From Bacteroidales bacterium (GTDB lineage: Bacteria > Bacteroidota > Bacteroidia > Bacteroidales > P3), in the NCBI GenBank assembly GCA_017934545.1, contig JAGBJI010000011.1:1-43621 (forward strand): DNA of 43,621 nucleotides, in the 5' to 3' direction. The notes under the pieces were generated by a model. That model ran no database searches. It was not told the DNA's origin and saw only the letters and a list, made by a program, of their open reading frames with translations. Numbering within the stretch: position 1 is the first letter of the stretch; each line of letters opens with the position of its first letter. Positions 17,273 to 26,300 of this stretch are shown one piece after another. The position numbers and the translations under genes are program-made.

Positions 17273-18031
17273 ATGAATGACAGCGTTAATATCTTAAGTC
17301 AAAAATCAGACGAGTTAATCCGTGCTTTTCTTTCCTGCATTTGTAAAAATACAAACGACCAAAACAAAGAACTTGCAGACAAGATAGACCTTTTGACCGA
17401 GAATTGCAAAAGGATAATTGAGCAGAACGAAGAGATAATCCGTCAAAACAATTTGCTTTTGTCACGCAATACGCAAATGCAATCTGAAGCAGTTGCCGCA
17501 GAAGTGCAACCCGTACAACAGGCAAGTGAAAAAAAGGAAGAAATAATAACGCAAAAAGAACCTGAAGAAGAGATTAAACCCGTTCAGACAGTTCAACAGG
17601 AAGAATCCGTTCAGGTAAAAGAACAACAGGAAGCACAAAAAAAATCTTCCGTTCTTGAATTTTTGCACCAAAGAGTTATAAAGGATAAACCTGAAACTAC
17701 GCAACAGGAAACGCAAACCCCTGTTTCGTCAGCCCAAATCATAACCGAAAAAATCAAAAAGGAACCTGCGTCAATAGCAGAACGATTTGAAAACAAAAAC
17801 AAACAGGATTTGTTAACGGCAATAGGCGTAAGCGAGAAGTTTATGTTCATCAACGATTTGTTCCAAGGCAATGTTGAAGATTACAATTCATTTATCACTG
17901 AAATAAATTCAGCACTTAACTTTGAACAATCCATGCAAACTGTTGCCGCAATGCAATCCAAACGCAAATGGGCTAAAGGTTCGCTGGCTTATACCACATT
18001 GGAATCCCTTATTGCCAAAAGATTTGAATAG
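17273..18031 (+). CDS. Conserved Bacteroidota protein with coiled coil and C-terminal domain
   Basis: No function is known to me. The 252-residue protein has an N-terminal heptad pattern (about 20-65, KIDLLTENCKRIIEQNEEII), a low-complexity Q/E/K-rich linker (about 75-150), and a conserved-looking C-terminal module (about 170-252) with DLLTAIGVSEKFMFINDLF, DYNSFITEINSALNF and a final LESLIAKRFE. Similar modules occur in Bacteroidota proteins annotated as hypothetical. There is no signal peptide. It is three bases from gmk and 19 bases after the RluA-like gene, so it belongs to the same operon. Confidence 0.75.
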   Translation: MNDSVNILSQKSDELIRAFLSCICKNTNDQNKELADKIDLLTENCKRIIEQNEEIIRQNNLLLSRNTQMQSEAVAAEVQPVQQASEKKEEIITQKEPEEEIKPVQTVQQEESVQVKEQQEAQKKSSVLEFLHQRVIKDKPETTQQETQTPVSSAQIITEKIKKEPASIAERFENKNKQDLLTAIGVSEKFMFINDLFQGNVEDYNSFITEINSALNFEQSMQTVAAMQSKRKWAKGSLAYTTLESLIAKRFE

Positions 18032-18033
18032 CC

Positions 18034-18600
18034 ATGAACCTTATCGTGTCAGCACCGAGCGGAAGCGGTAAAACCACTTTGTTGAAAAAACTTTTCGGTT
18101 TATACCCCGACCGTTTCGGATTCTCCGTTTCAGCCACTACCCGCAAACCCCGCCAAGGCGAACAGGACAAAAAAGACTATTATTTTTTGTCTTTGGAGGA
18201 TTTTCAACGCAAAATAAACAAACAAGCCTTCCTTGAATACGAACAAGTATACGACGGACTGTATTACGGAACGCTCAAAAGCGAAACCGAACGTATAAAC
18301 GATTTGGGATTGATACCTGTCTTTGACGTAGATGTTAAAGGCGGAGTGAACATAAAGAACATTTTGGGCAATCAAGCTTATTCCGTATTCATCATGCCGC
18401 CCGATACCGAGGTGTTGAAGCAAAGATTGATAAACCGCAACACCGAAACGCCCGAATCGCTGAACAAAAGAATTCAACGGGCGGAGATGGAAATAAAATA
18501 TGCGGACAAATTTGACTGCATAATTGTCAATGACGACTTGGACAAAGCAGTAAATGAATTTGTGCAAACGGTAAACAAACACGTGCTTTGCCATGGCTGA
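18034..18600 (+). CDS. gmk: Guanylate kinase
   Basis: Gmk phosphorylates GMP to GDP. The 188-residue protein has the P-loop SAPSGSGKTTLLKKL (residues 6-20), the GMP-binding SVSATTRKPRQGEQDKKDYYF, EYEQVYDGLYYGT, the DVDVKGG segment and lid residues FIMPPDTEVLKQRLINRNTETPES (shown in part). The length is slightly short for the family, with little lost. The stop overlaps the next gene by eight bases, which suggests translational coupling. Confidence 0.95.
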   Translation: MNLIVSAPSGSGKTTLLKKLFGLYPDRFGFSVSATTRKPRQGEQDKKDYYFLSLEDFQRKINKQAFLEYEQVYDGLYYGTLKSETERINDLGLIPVFDVDVKGGVNIKNILGNQAYSVFIMPPDTEVLKQRLINRNTETPESLNKRIQRAEMEIKYADKFDCIIVNDDLDKAVNEFVQTVNKHVLCHG

Positions 18601-19789
18601 CAATCCTTCTTACTATGTAGAAGTTGCAAACGCCCAAAGATATTACGAAGGGCAGTACATATGCGGCGATGTTTTTCTTTCCCGCAGACTGAAAACGCAA
18701 AACAGAATATTGAGTGTATTGAGCGACGGAATGGGTCACGGAGTTAAAGCCAATGTATTGGCAACCCTTACGGCACATATGTCAATAAATTTCGCCGAAG
18801 AACACAAAGATGCCTCCGCCATTGCCAATATAATAATGGAAACATTGCCCGTGTGCAGCGAACGCCACACTTCTTATTCCACTTTTACGATAGTTGACAT
18901 AGCCAATTCTTCAGCCAATATTTTGGAATATGACAACCCCGAATGTTTGATAATGAGAGGCGGCAATATCTACGAACCCGAATGGGAAATATTGCAACTT
19001 GACAACATTGACCACGAGGGACGGTCAAGGACATTGCGTACCTGTAAATTCACGCCCGTGAAAGAAGACCGTATCATTTATATTTCGGACGGCGTTACAC
19101 AGTCGGGTATGGGCAGCGATAAGTGGCCTTTCGGCTGGCAAAGGGAAAACTATGTCAATTTCGTGCAGCAATCCATACTCAACGACCGCTATATTTCGGC
19201 GGGAAAACTTGCCCAACGCGTAGTGGACATGGCTCACACGAACGACAACTTCAATTCCAAAGACGACACCTCGTGCGGAGTTATATATTTCCGCGATGCA
19301 CGGGAATTAATCATTGCCACCGGACCTCCGTTGGACGCTGCAAAGGACAAAGAATACGTTGAAAAAGTACGCAAATTCACCGGAACCAAGATTGTGTGCG
19401 GGGCTACGACGGCGGAAATATTTTCGCGTGAGATGAATGCCGAAATCAAGGACAATTTCACCGACATGGACCCCGAACTTCCTCCTTCTTCTTCAATGCA
19501 AGGCGTGGATTTGGTGACCGAGGGAGTTTTGACGCTCAACAAAGTTGAAAGTATATTGAACAAAATGACTCCTTTGAGCAAGGAACACGGCAACGGACCT
19601 GCCGACAAGATAGTTTCCATGCTTATGGCGGCGGATAAGATTCATTTTTTGGTAGGAACGCGTATCAATCAGAACCATCACCAAGCCGATATGCCCGTTG
19701 AGATAGAGATACGCCGCACTTTGGTCAACCGTATAGCCCGTCTGCTGGAAAAGAAATTCATCAAAGACGCAGACGTGGAATATCTGTAA
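18593..19789 (+). CDS. SpoIIE-type PP2C-like protein phosphatase
   Basis: The 398-residue protein begins with a PPM/SpoIIE phosphatase domain (about 8-230). Metal-binding Asp motifs are present: ICGDVFLSRR (about 24), LSDGMGHGVKAN (about 43), ISDGVTQSGMG and DDTSCGVI (about 220). The C-terminal 170 residues (from ARELIIATGPP) form a second module with KIVCGATTAEIFSRE. Proteins of this type occur near [FeFe]-hydrogenase genes in anaerobes, by family memory. None are seen here; instead it overlaps gmk by eight bases. It probably dephosphorylates a Ser/Thr phosphoprotein, target unknown. No signal or membrane segment is visible. Confidence 0.82.
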   Translation: MADNPSYYVEVANAQRYYEGQYICGDVFLSRRLKTQNRILSVLSDGMGHGVKANVLATLTAHMSINFAEEHKDASAIANIIMETLPVCSERHTSYSTFTIVDIANSSANILEYDNPECLIMRGGNIYEPEWEILQLDNIDHEGRSRTLRTCKFTPVKEDRIIYISDGVTQSGMGSDKWPFGWQRENYVNFVQQSILNDRYISAGKLAQRVVDMAHTNDNFNSKDDTSCGVIYFRDARELIIATGPPLDAAKDKEYVEKVRKFTGTKIVCGATTAEIFSREMNAEIKDNFTDMDPELPPSSSMQGVDLVTEGVLTLNKVESILNKMTPLSKEHGNGPADKIVSMLMAADKIHFLVGTRINQNHHQADMPVEIEIRRTLVNRIARLLEKKFIKDADVEYL

Positions 19790-19836
19790 AAGCCCTTTCA
19801 CATAAAAAAATTGCTTTTTGCGGTATTGCCGCCGCC

Positions 19837-19935
19837 CTTTGCGAAAGTAATCTTAAAAAAATCACATTTTTTCACTGAAAAAACCTATTTTTTTGATGCA
19901 AAAAATGTGGTTTTTTTGCTCTTACTTTCGCAAGG
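19837..19935. repeat. Five-unit nested palindrome array on a 22-bp lattice (convergent gap)
   Basis: Small palindromes are centred at 19842 (CTTTGCGAAAG), 19864 (A-run CAC T-run), about 19886 (A-run CCTA T-run), 19908 (A-run TGTGG T-run) and 19930 (CTTTCGCAAGG). All are 22 bp apart. Units 1 and 5, and 2 and 4, are reverse complements of each other. The whole region can thus form one long stem (19837-19850 with 19922-19935, then 19855-19872 with 19900-19917). It lies between two convergent genes, so it may also act as a bidirectional terminator. The remainder of the 237-base gap shows a GGGCGGCAAT copy at 19977 inverse to ATTGCCGCC at 19825 and no gene. Confidence 0.8.
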
Positions 19936-20026
19936 GGCAAAAATCAAACGCATTTAAGCAAAAACATTTACTCAAAGGGCGGCAATTATTTTTATAAATA
20001 ATCTTTCGGGGATATGTAAATAACCG

Positions 20027-20941
20027 TTAAAGCAATGATTGATTGATGGTTACGCCGTCATCATCGATATGCAAAGAAGTTTTTACGCCGTGAAGCAACG
20101 CATGGTTGTCCGTACCTATATGCCCCGACGGAATACCAAAGCAAACGGGATAATTGTATTGTTTTACGCAGTTGTATATAATCTCATACGCATCCTGCGA
20201 AAAAGGTACGGCATTGTCGTGCATGCCGCTCATCTGTCCGACAACCAACGCTTTAAGACCGCTCAACTTACCCGCACGTTTCAAAGCCTGCATCATACGG
20301 TCTATATGATAAAGATATTCGTCCAAATCCTCTATAAAAAGTATCTTTCCCGCAGTATCGCCGAAACTTTCGCTGCCCGTAAGGGAATATATCACCGACA
20401 GATTGCCGCCGACCATAACAGCCTCGGCATCGCCTTGTATATTCAGTTTATGGGCTTTTGCAGTCAAACGGTTAGTGCCTGTAAACAATGCATTTTTAAG
20501 CGTGAGTACCGCCGTATTGTCACTGTTGTCCGTTATATTGACTGGCATTATTGCGTGCAGGGACGGCATGTTCAGTGTAAAAAACACATGCATCAACGCA
20601 GCCGTAACATCGGAATAGCCCACAAGCCATTTCGGATTGGTTTTCAGCGGTTGCCAATCCACAATGTCTAATATCCTCACCGTGCCGTAACCTCCGCGGG
20701 CAAAAAACACGGCTTTGATGTCTTTGTCTTCTAACATGTGCTGAATGTCTTCAGCACGTTCTTTGTCCGAACCTGCAAACTGTCCGCACTTTTTGCCTAT
20801 GGTGCTGCCGAGGCAAACATCCAATCCCCACGAGTCAAACAAGTTGACCGCAGGCTGTATTTCCTGTAGGGTAATCAGCCTTGCCGACGACAATACGGCA
20901 ACCTTATCTCCGCTGTGTAACAACTCCGGTGTGTTTTGCAT
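20027..20941 (-). CDS. LD-carboxypeptidase (peptidase family S66)
   Basis: S66 enzymes cleave the bond before the terminal D-Ala of peptidoglycan tetrapeptides during recycling. The 304-residue protein has the S66 signature with Ser nucleophile in LVGYSDVTAALM, FFARGGYGTVRILD before it, FIEDLDEYLYHIDRMM with the catalytic Glu, and the catalytic His in GIPSGHIGTDNHALLHG. I chose the ATG at 20939-20941 (MQNTPELLHSGDKVAVLSSA); a GTG at 21004 would overlap yidD and add a basic run not typical of the family. No signal peptide is visible, consistent with a cytoplasmic recycling enzyme. Confidence 0.9.
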   Translation of the reverse strand: MQNTPELLHSGDKVAVLSSARLITLQEIQPAVNLFDSWGLDVCLGSTIGKKCGQFAGSDKERAEDIQHMLEDKDIKAVFFARGGYGTVRILDIVDWQPLKTNPKWLVGYSDVTAALMHVFFTLNMPSLHAIMPVNITDNSDNTAVLTLKNALFTGTNRLTAKAHKLNIQGDAEAVMVGGNLSVIYSLTGSESFGDTAGKILFIEDLDEYLYHIDRMMQALKRAGKLSGLKALVVGQMSGMHDNAVPFSQDAYEIIYNCVKQYNYPVCFGIPSGHIGTDNHALLHGVKTSLHIDDDGVTINQSLL

Positions 20942-20975
20942 GATGTTATGAATTTTTAATAACCTTTTTCTCTTC

Positions 20976-21218
20976 TTACGGAACGGGGTCGTAACCGCTT
21001 CCACCCCACGGATTGCATCTTATTATGCGTTTTACCGCCAAAAACAATCCCTTGAAAGGTCCGTATTTACGCAATGCTTCCAACGCATATTGCGAACATG
21101 TGGGCGTAAAGCGGCATGCCGCAGGGGTATGGGGTGATACAGCGGTTTGGTAGAACCTTATCAACAAAATAAGTACAAAGTTTATTGCCTTGGAAAGATA
21201 TGACAATATTGTTTTCAC
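20976..21218 (-). CDS. yidD: Membrane protein insertion efficiency factor YidD
   Basis: YidD is a small membrane-associated protein that helps YidC insert proteins. The product has the family core [20 protein letters not shown], then [12 protein letters not shown] and [13 protein letters not shown], with conserved Cys residues. The likely start is GTG at 21216-21218, giving 80 residues and beginning just after the rnpA stop; a TTG at 21251 would add 11 residues and overlap rnpA. Its placement after rnpA is the widespread rnpA-yidD order. Confidence 0.93.
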   Translation of the reverse strand: MKTILSYLSKAINFVLILLIRFYQTAVSPHTPAACRFTPTCSQYALEALRKYGPFKGLFLAVKRIIRCNPWGGSGYDPVP

Positions 21219-21222
21219 GCTC

Positions 21223-21594
21223 TTACAATGCTTTTTGTTGCAGATTGGCAAGTGCCTGAACCATCAAAGATTCCATATGATTGTAATTTACCGTCTTTTC
21301 GGACACGAAAGTAAAGGCTATATCCATGTTTTGACGGTTTTGTTTCAGACATGTTTTCAAACCGATACTGTTTTTGCGGTATGTTTCCCGCATCAAACGT
21401 TTCATACGGTTACGCCTTACGGCAAGTTTTTGATACCTCTTGGGGCAGATAATTACAACCGATGCTTCGCCCTGCCCTTGCATTGTTATATATCTTACAC
21501 TCAACGGCCAAACAAGAAAACTCCCGCCTTCAGAGAACAGATTGCCTATTCTTTTACGGGAGTTTAACCTTTGTGACTTGTCAAATGTGAACAT
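21223..21594 (-). CDS. rnpA: Ribonuclease P protein component
   Basis: RnpA is the protein cofactor of RNase P, which matures tRNA 5' ends. The 123-residue protein has the N-terminal [20 protein letters not shown] region and the RNA-binding RNR motif [18 protein letters not shown] (about 62-79). It starts two bases after the hemD-like stop and is followed directly by yidD. Confidence 0.94.
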   Translation of the reverse strand: MFTFDKSQRLNSRKRIGNLFSEGGSFLVWPLSVRYITMQGQGEASVVIICPKRYQKLAVRRNRMKRLMRETYRKNSIGLKTCLKQNRQNMDIAFTFVSEKTVNYNHMESLMVQALANLQQKAL

Positions 21595-21596
21595 TA

Positions 21597-22403
21597 TTAC
21601 GCCTGTTTTGCGGTCTTTTTAGGCTTTTTGGTTGTTTTGGATTCTGTTTTGGTTTGTGCCAATGATTCAAAGAAATTGTCCAAAGCCATTATCATTGACG
21701 GAGATTTTACAGTGGGTGCTTTGATTTTAACATCTATGCCCGCTTTTTTAAGTGCTGCATGTGCAGCTTGCCCGAATGCCGCAAATATTATGTCGTCCGA
21801 ACCTACGGAAGGGAAGTTTTCAACGAACGATTTCACGCCTATCGGGGAAAATATCACCACCATGTCAAATTTTTTTATGTCTATATTTGACAAAACCTTC
21901 GGTTGCGAACGGTACATTATTATTTTGGTGAAATCAATTCCTGCTGCCGAAAGTTTTTTGAAGCTGGCCTGTGAAGCGTCTTCTGCACACGGAAACAAAT
22001 ATTTCTCATCGGAATGTTTTGCTATCACCTCAACCAATTCGTCAAAAGACAATTTGCCGTAAAATATCTTGCGTTTGCGGTATTGGATGTAGGTTTGCAG
22101 ATAGTTGGCAATGGAATCCGTAATGCAGAAAAACTTCATGTCGTCGGGAATCACTATTCTCATCTGTTTGGCAAACGAAAAATAATGGTCAACTGCTAAC
22201 TTGCTTGTCATTATTACGGCAGAATAATCCAACAGATTGATTCTTTGGGCGCGGTATTCTTTATTTGAGATTTTTACAACTTCAAAGAATTTGTTGAATG
22301 TCAGATTAAGCTTGTATTTATCCACCAAAAGCTTGTATTGAGATTGTTCCAAATCCGACGGAGCATTCTGCGAGATTAAAATATTCTTTATACTCTTGTT
22401 CAT
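21597..22403 (-). CDS. Uroporphyrinogen-III synthase family protein (HemD-like)
   Basis: The 268-residue protein matches the Bacteroidota HemD-like family found next to rnpA and DUF4271 genes. HemD closes the linear tetrapyrrole hydroxymethylbilane. Features are ILISQNAPSDLEQSQY at the start, INLLDYSAVIMTSKLAVDHYF, VVIFSPIGVKSFVENFP (about 190), FAAFGQAAHAALKKAGIDV and KAPTVKSPSMIMALDNFF. A Lys-rich tail (about 252-268, KTTKKPKKTAKQA) follows. No other haem gene is in the window, so the enzymatic role is inferred only from family. It is probably cotranscribed with DUF4271, rnpA and yidD. Confidence 0.8.
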   Translation of the reverse strand: MNKSIKNILISQNAPSDLEQSQYKLLVDKYKLNLTFNKFFEVVKISNKEYRAQRINLLDYSAVIMTSKLAVDHYFSFAKQMRIVIPDDMKFFCITDSIANYLQTYIQYRKRKIFYGKLSFDELVEVIAKHSDEKYLFPCAEDASQASFKKLSAAGIDFTKIIMYRSQPKVLSNIDIKKFDMVVIFSPIGVKSFVENFPSVGSDDIIFAAFGQAAHAALKKAGIDVKIKAPTVKSPSMIMALDNFFESLAQTKTESKTTKKPKKTAKQA

Positions 22404-22422
22404 TATTGATGTAATGATATTT

Positions 22423-23349
22423 CTATTTCAAAAGAATTTTCCCCACAATGATGATAGGTAACAATTCCAGCGTGCAAAGATAGAAAAAAAGATAGAGTTG
22501 AGAAAATTTATATTTGCTAATAATTACGTAAAAACAACGGAATAATTGCATAACATACAGTATTCCAATCAATAACAAGGACAAAAAAAGAAAGCCTTGT
22601 GCGGTGTTACCGTCGGCATATATAGAAAATAGGACAGGCAAAACAAGCACAAATCCGCTCAAAACTCCGAAATTCAGATTGGTTTGCACATAGTAGTTGG
22701 ATATTTTCTTTGCCTGAAAAATCCATGATATGATTTTGATAAGGAAAATCCGCACAAAATAGACAACGGTTACTGACAAATACAACGCAAACCAAAGCAT
22801 CAGCGGGTTCAATTGCAGGTTGAACGTTTTACTTGCATATTGCAAAACCAAAGGTTGCAGTCCGTAGTTATCTATAAGCATATAAAGCAAAAATGCAATC
22901 ATAGGCAACAAGGTCAAACATATGGGCAGAAGAGACAAAGGGTTGGTTGTTTCGCCGTCTTTGGTCAAAACGTTGACCGAAGTATGCGAAAAACAGCCGC
23001 TTACAAAGGTTATAATATGGTTATAAGCAAATCTTATAATAAACGAAGTGCTTATCAAAACCGCCAAGATGATGACAAACATCCAATCATTGTTAACCGA
23101 CAAAGGATTTTCCTGCATTACAATATTGTGAACGGTATAAGTTCTTTGGGTAAACATGCTTTGACGCTCTTTAGGCTCGGCAACGGAATCTTTCAAAAAG
23201 GTTGCAATATATTCTTTGCACGTAATATTGTCTGCCGTATCGGAGTTGACATATTTAGGATTACGGAAAACGTACTGCGGAACGAATACCGTGTCCTTAA
23301 CCTGTGCAAAAACAGAATCCGAATGCAAAACTGTATCTGTGTTAATCAT
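22423..23349 (-). CDS. DUF4271 family membrane protein
   Basis: The function is unknown. The 308-residue protein has a hydrophilic N-terminus (1-90) and several hydrophobic segments from about 91 (WMFVIILAVLISTSFIIRFA, LLPICLTLLPMIAFLLYMLI, LMLWFALYLSVTVVYFVRIF, GVLSGFVLVLPVLFSIYADG, FLFLSLLLIGILYVMQLFRC, LYLFFYLCTLELLPIIIVGK), as in the DUF4271 family of Bacteroidota. In that phylum it is often adjacent to hemD, as here. It starts three bases after the C25 protease stop, so it may be coexpressed with that gene. Confidence 0.85.
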   Translation of the reverse strand: MINTDTVLHSDSVFAQVKDTVFVPQYVFRNPKYVNSDTADNITCKEYIATFLKDSVAEPKERQSMFTQRTYTVHNIVMQENPLSVNNDWMFVIILAVLISTSFIIRFAYNHIITFVSGCFSHTSVNVLTKDGETTNPLSLLPICLTLLPMIAFLLYMLIDNYGLQPLVLQYASKTFNLQLNPLMLWFALYLSVTVVYFVRIFLIKIISWIFQAKKISNYYVQTNLNFGVLSGFVLVLPVLFSIYADGNTAQGFLFLSLLLIGILYVMQLFRCFYVIISKYKFSQLYLFFYLCTLELLPIIIVGKILLK

Positions 23350-23352
23350 ATC

Positions 23353-26300
23353 CTATCCGGCTATAATCAATTTTTCGGTTATTATTTTGTTGTCGGAAGT
23401 TTTTATTACCATGTTGTACGTTCCGCTTTTCAGAAAAGAAACATCCAACACGCCGCCCTGCAGTTCCGAATGCTTAACGTAAACCAATCTTCCCGCAATA
23501 TCATATATGTATATGACAATGTTTTGCGGCAGAGCGTCTATATGTACCTCTCCGTGCGAAGGGTTCGGGAATATAACCGTACTTTGCCCGGTTAAATCTT
23601 CCGTTGAAAAAACTATACTGTCGCTGTACGCATACAAAGCAACACGGTCTATCCATGCAGCGTCGTGTCCCAAACTTATATCGTAGTCTTTGTCGTATGC
23701 AAAACACAAAACATGCTCTCCGCTGCTTATATCCGCCGTCTTCTGTACCCAAGACTGTTCGCCCGAAAGGGAAAAATATTCTTTGCCGTCAACAAAAAAG
23801 CGGAACCTGTCGTAATTTTCCTCGCTCGAAACCTTGACAAAGAAACTTACATTGCACGAAACACTGTTGTTAACCTTAAGATACAGACGTGATTTCTTGC
23901 CGTGGGTAAGTTTTTTTGAACTTCTGAAGCTTTTGTTTCCACTGAAACTTACGGACGAATCCTCCGTCCACGGATATTCTCCGCCGTTGTCCCACATCAA
24001 AGTGTCCAATCCGTTTTCAAAATCGCAACTCAATGCGTTTAATTCTATATCATACGGTTTTTCAATGTATTGATTGCCCGCTTCGTATGTCAAATTAAAA
24101 ACTAGTTTGCTCGCATTATCCGAATGAATTATATCAAAGAAGACCGTATCTTTCTGTCTAAAGCCCAATTCCTTTACTTGCTTTTGATTTTCCTGTGCAT
24201 AATCACTATCTAAAAAGCCGTCTATTGTCAGAAGACCTTCTTTGGTTTCACTCCTGCCTACATTCATTATAACCGCACCCAATTTAAATCCGTCTAAAGT
24301 TCTTGCAAGCGAAAGCGAACTGATACATGGCTGCGGTGATGCGGCCAGCATACGTTCTGAATGCACTCTGTGACATTTGCCGTCTACGTATATAATAAAC
24401 TGCATTGCCACTTCGTCCATATCTTTTACGTCTTCGCTGACCGAAAATGTAAATGCGTTTTCTTCGGATATAGTTTTGCCGAAATCCTTTTCAGAAAAGA
24501 AAAAATTCTTTTCTGAAAACAATAAATTCTTTTCTGAAAAGAATTTTATGAAATTATCATCTGTCTTCAGAGGTTGTTTTCCCGAGTTTACAACTTCAAA
24601 TTCCGCTCTGTAAGTACGGCCTTGTACCAAAATATCTGCACATTGCGATGTCTTGGCGTCAATAATGCGTAAATTTTTAAGTGCAACAAACGCCGTATCA
24701 GGTGATACGAACTGTATATAATCAGTTTTGGGTGCATAGAACTGATTGGTCATCATTATACAAACCTTTCCCGTATCAACAATGCGGCTTATGTCCAAAT
24801 CCATATGCCCTAAAGAGTCCGCCAAGGCAACATTTATCAAACTGTCGTGCCTGCTCAACGCCGCATAAGTATAAGGCGGCACACTCAAGCAAAGAGAATC
24901 TTCGCCCAAAACAATTTTCTCGGGCAGCGTAACATTCATTTCCAAAGGTTTTCCCGTATAAGGCACAAGCGAAGGGTCGCCCTGCAAGTTGTAAACCTCC
25001 CAATAATAATCGGAATAGTCAGACATATTTTGCATAACTGCCAAATTGCCTGCAACGAACATTTGTCCTAAAGTTGTATACCATTCATTTACGGGTTCGC
25101 CGTGCGAATGGAACAGTGCGTCATACATACCGTTTTTGCCCGAAGCGTAGACAGGTTGCCCCGATATGGATTTATTGCCCACCGACCAATAGTAATCTTC
25201 CTCCCACAAAGTATAATCGCTCGCTCCTATCGCCCCTGCAGCTCCTTTGTCTTTGGCTTGCAACAAGGATTCGGTGAAACAAATGCTGTCGTCAAACTTT
25301 CCGGCAAGACAACAGTTGTTTATAAACACTCCGAATTTGTTTATATTGCTCAAAGATGTATCCGCATCATCTGTGTGATAGGAAGGAATCTGCCAACCCT
25401 GCGAAATACAGTGACCGGTGTAGTTTACCCAAGAATTGCCTGCGTTCAGAGCCGAACGGATTGACTGTTTGCTGGCTGTCGATGCACTTTCGGGGTTGTA
25501 AAACACCGTTGTATCGGCATAGTCCGCCAAATAATTTTTGGCATAATTCATTTGACCGTTGGTCATTGTGGGTGCATTGCTTCCCGCTTCCTTTCCTGCA
25601 ATGAGAAGGGAGTTTTTCAGAAAATCATCTCCGCTTTTAAAAGCGTAACTTTCATATATTATGGTTTTGTCTATTATATTTTTCAGCGTCAAAGTGTCCG
25701 TTGCGGACATTCTTCCGTAGAAAACGTCGGGCAGAATGTCGTCCGTATACTCTGCATAGTACAAATCAGTATAGTGAACGGGGTAGTTGTCAACTCTGTA
25801 TTTGCCTGTAAACGCAGGAACGACGGAAGTATCGCCGGCAATCAACAGATAATCAAACGCAGGGTCGGCAGGTGTGGCGTTGAAATAAAGATTTTTCAGA
25901 TAAGAATATATTTCCTCCTTCGTCTTTCCTGCCTGCGAAGTATAGGCTTGTATGATTTTGAAGCCCTGACGTTGTTTAAACTCAACGAAAGGTTGCAACA
26001 CCTGTTTAAAACTCTCGTCCGACACTATTACCATCTTATACGGATGGGTGGTTTTCATATCCAACGCTGAGGCTCTGCTGCTTTTTTGCCGTACAAACGA
26101 GCGTACACTCTGCGGAGTGCGGGCTATATTTTCCGCAGTTGCCGTTGCGTCTTGGTTAACAAAGGAAATGTTAAAACTTATATCGCTTATTGTTTCTATT
26201 ATACCCTGAACAGGATTGTATCTTACGGGATTTATGACCAGCAATGCCGTATTGTATCCTCCCATTGAGCCAGTCTGCTTGATTGAAACATAATCCGACT

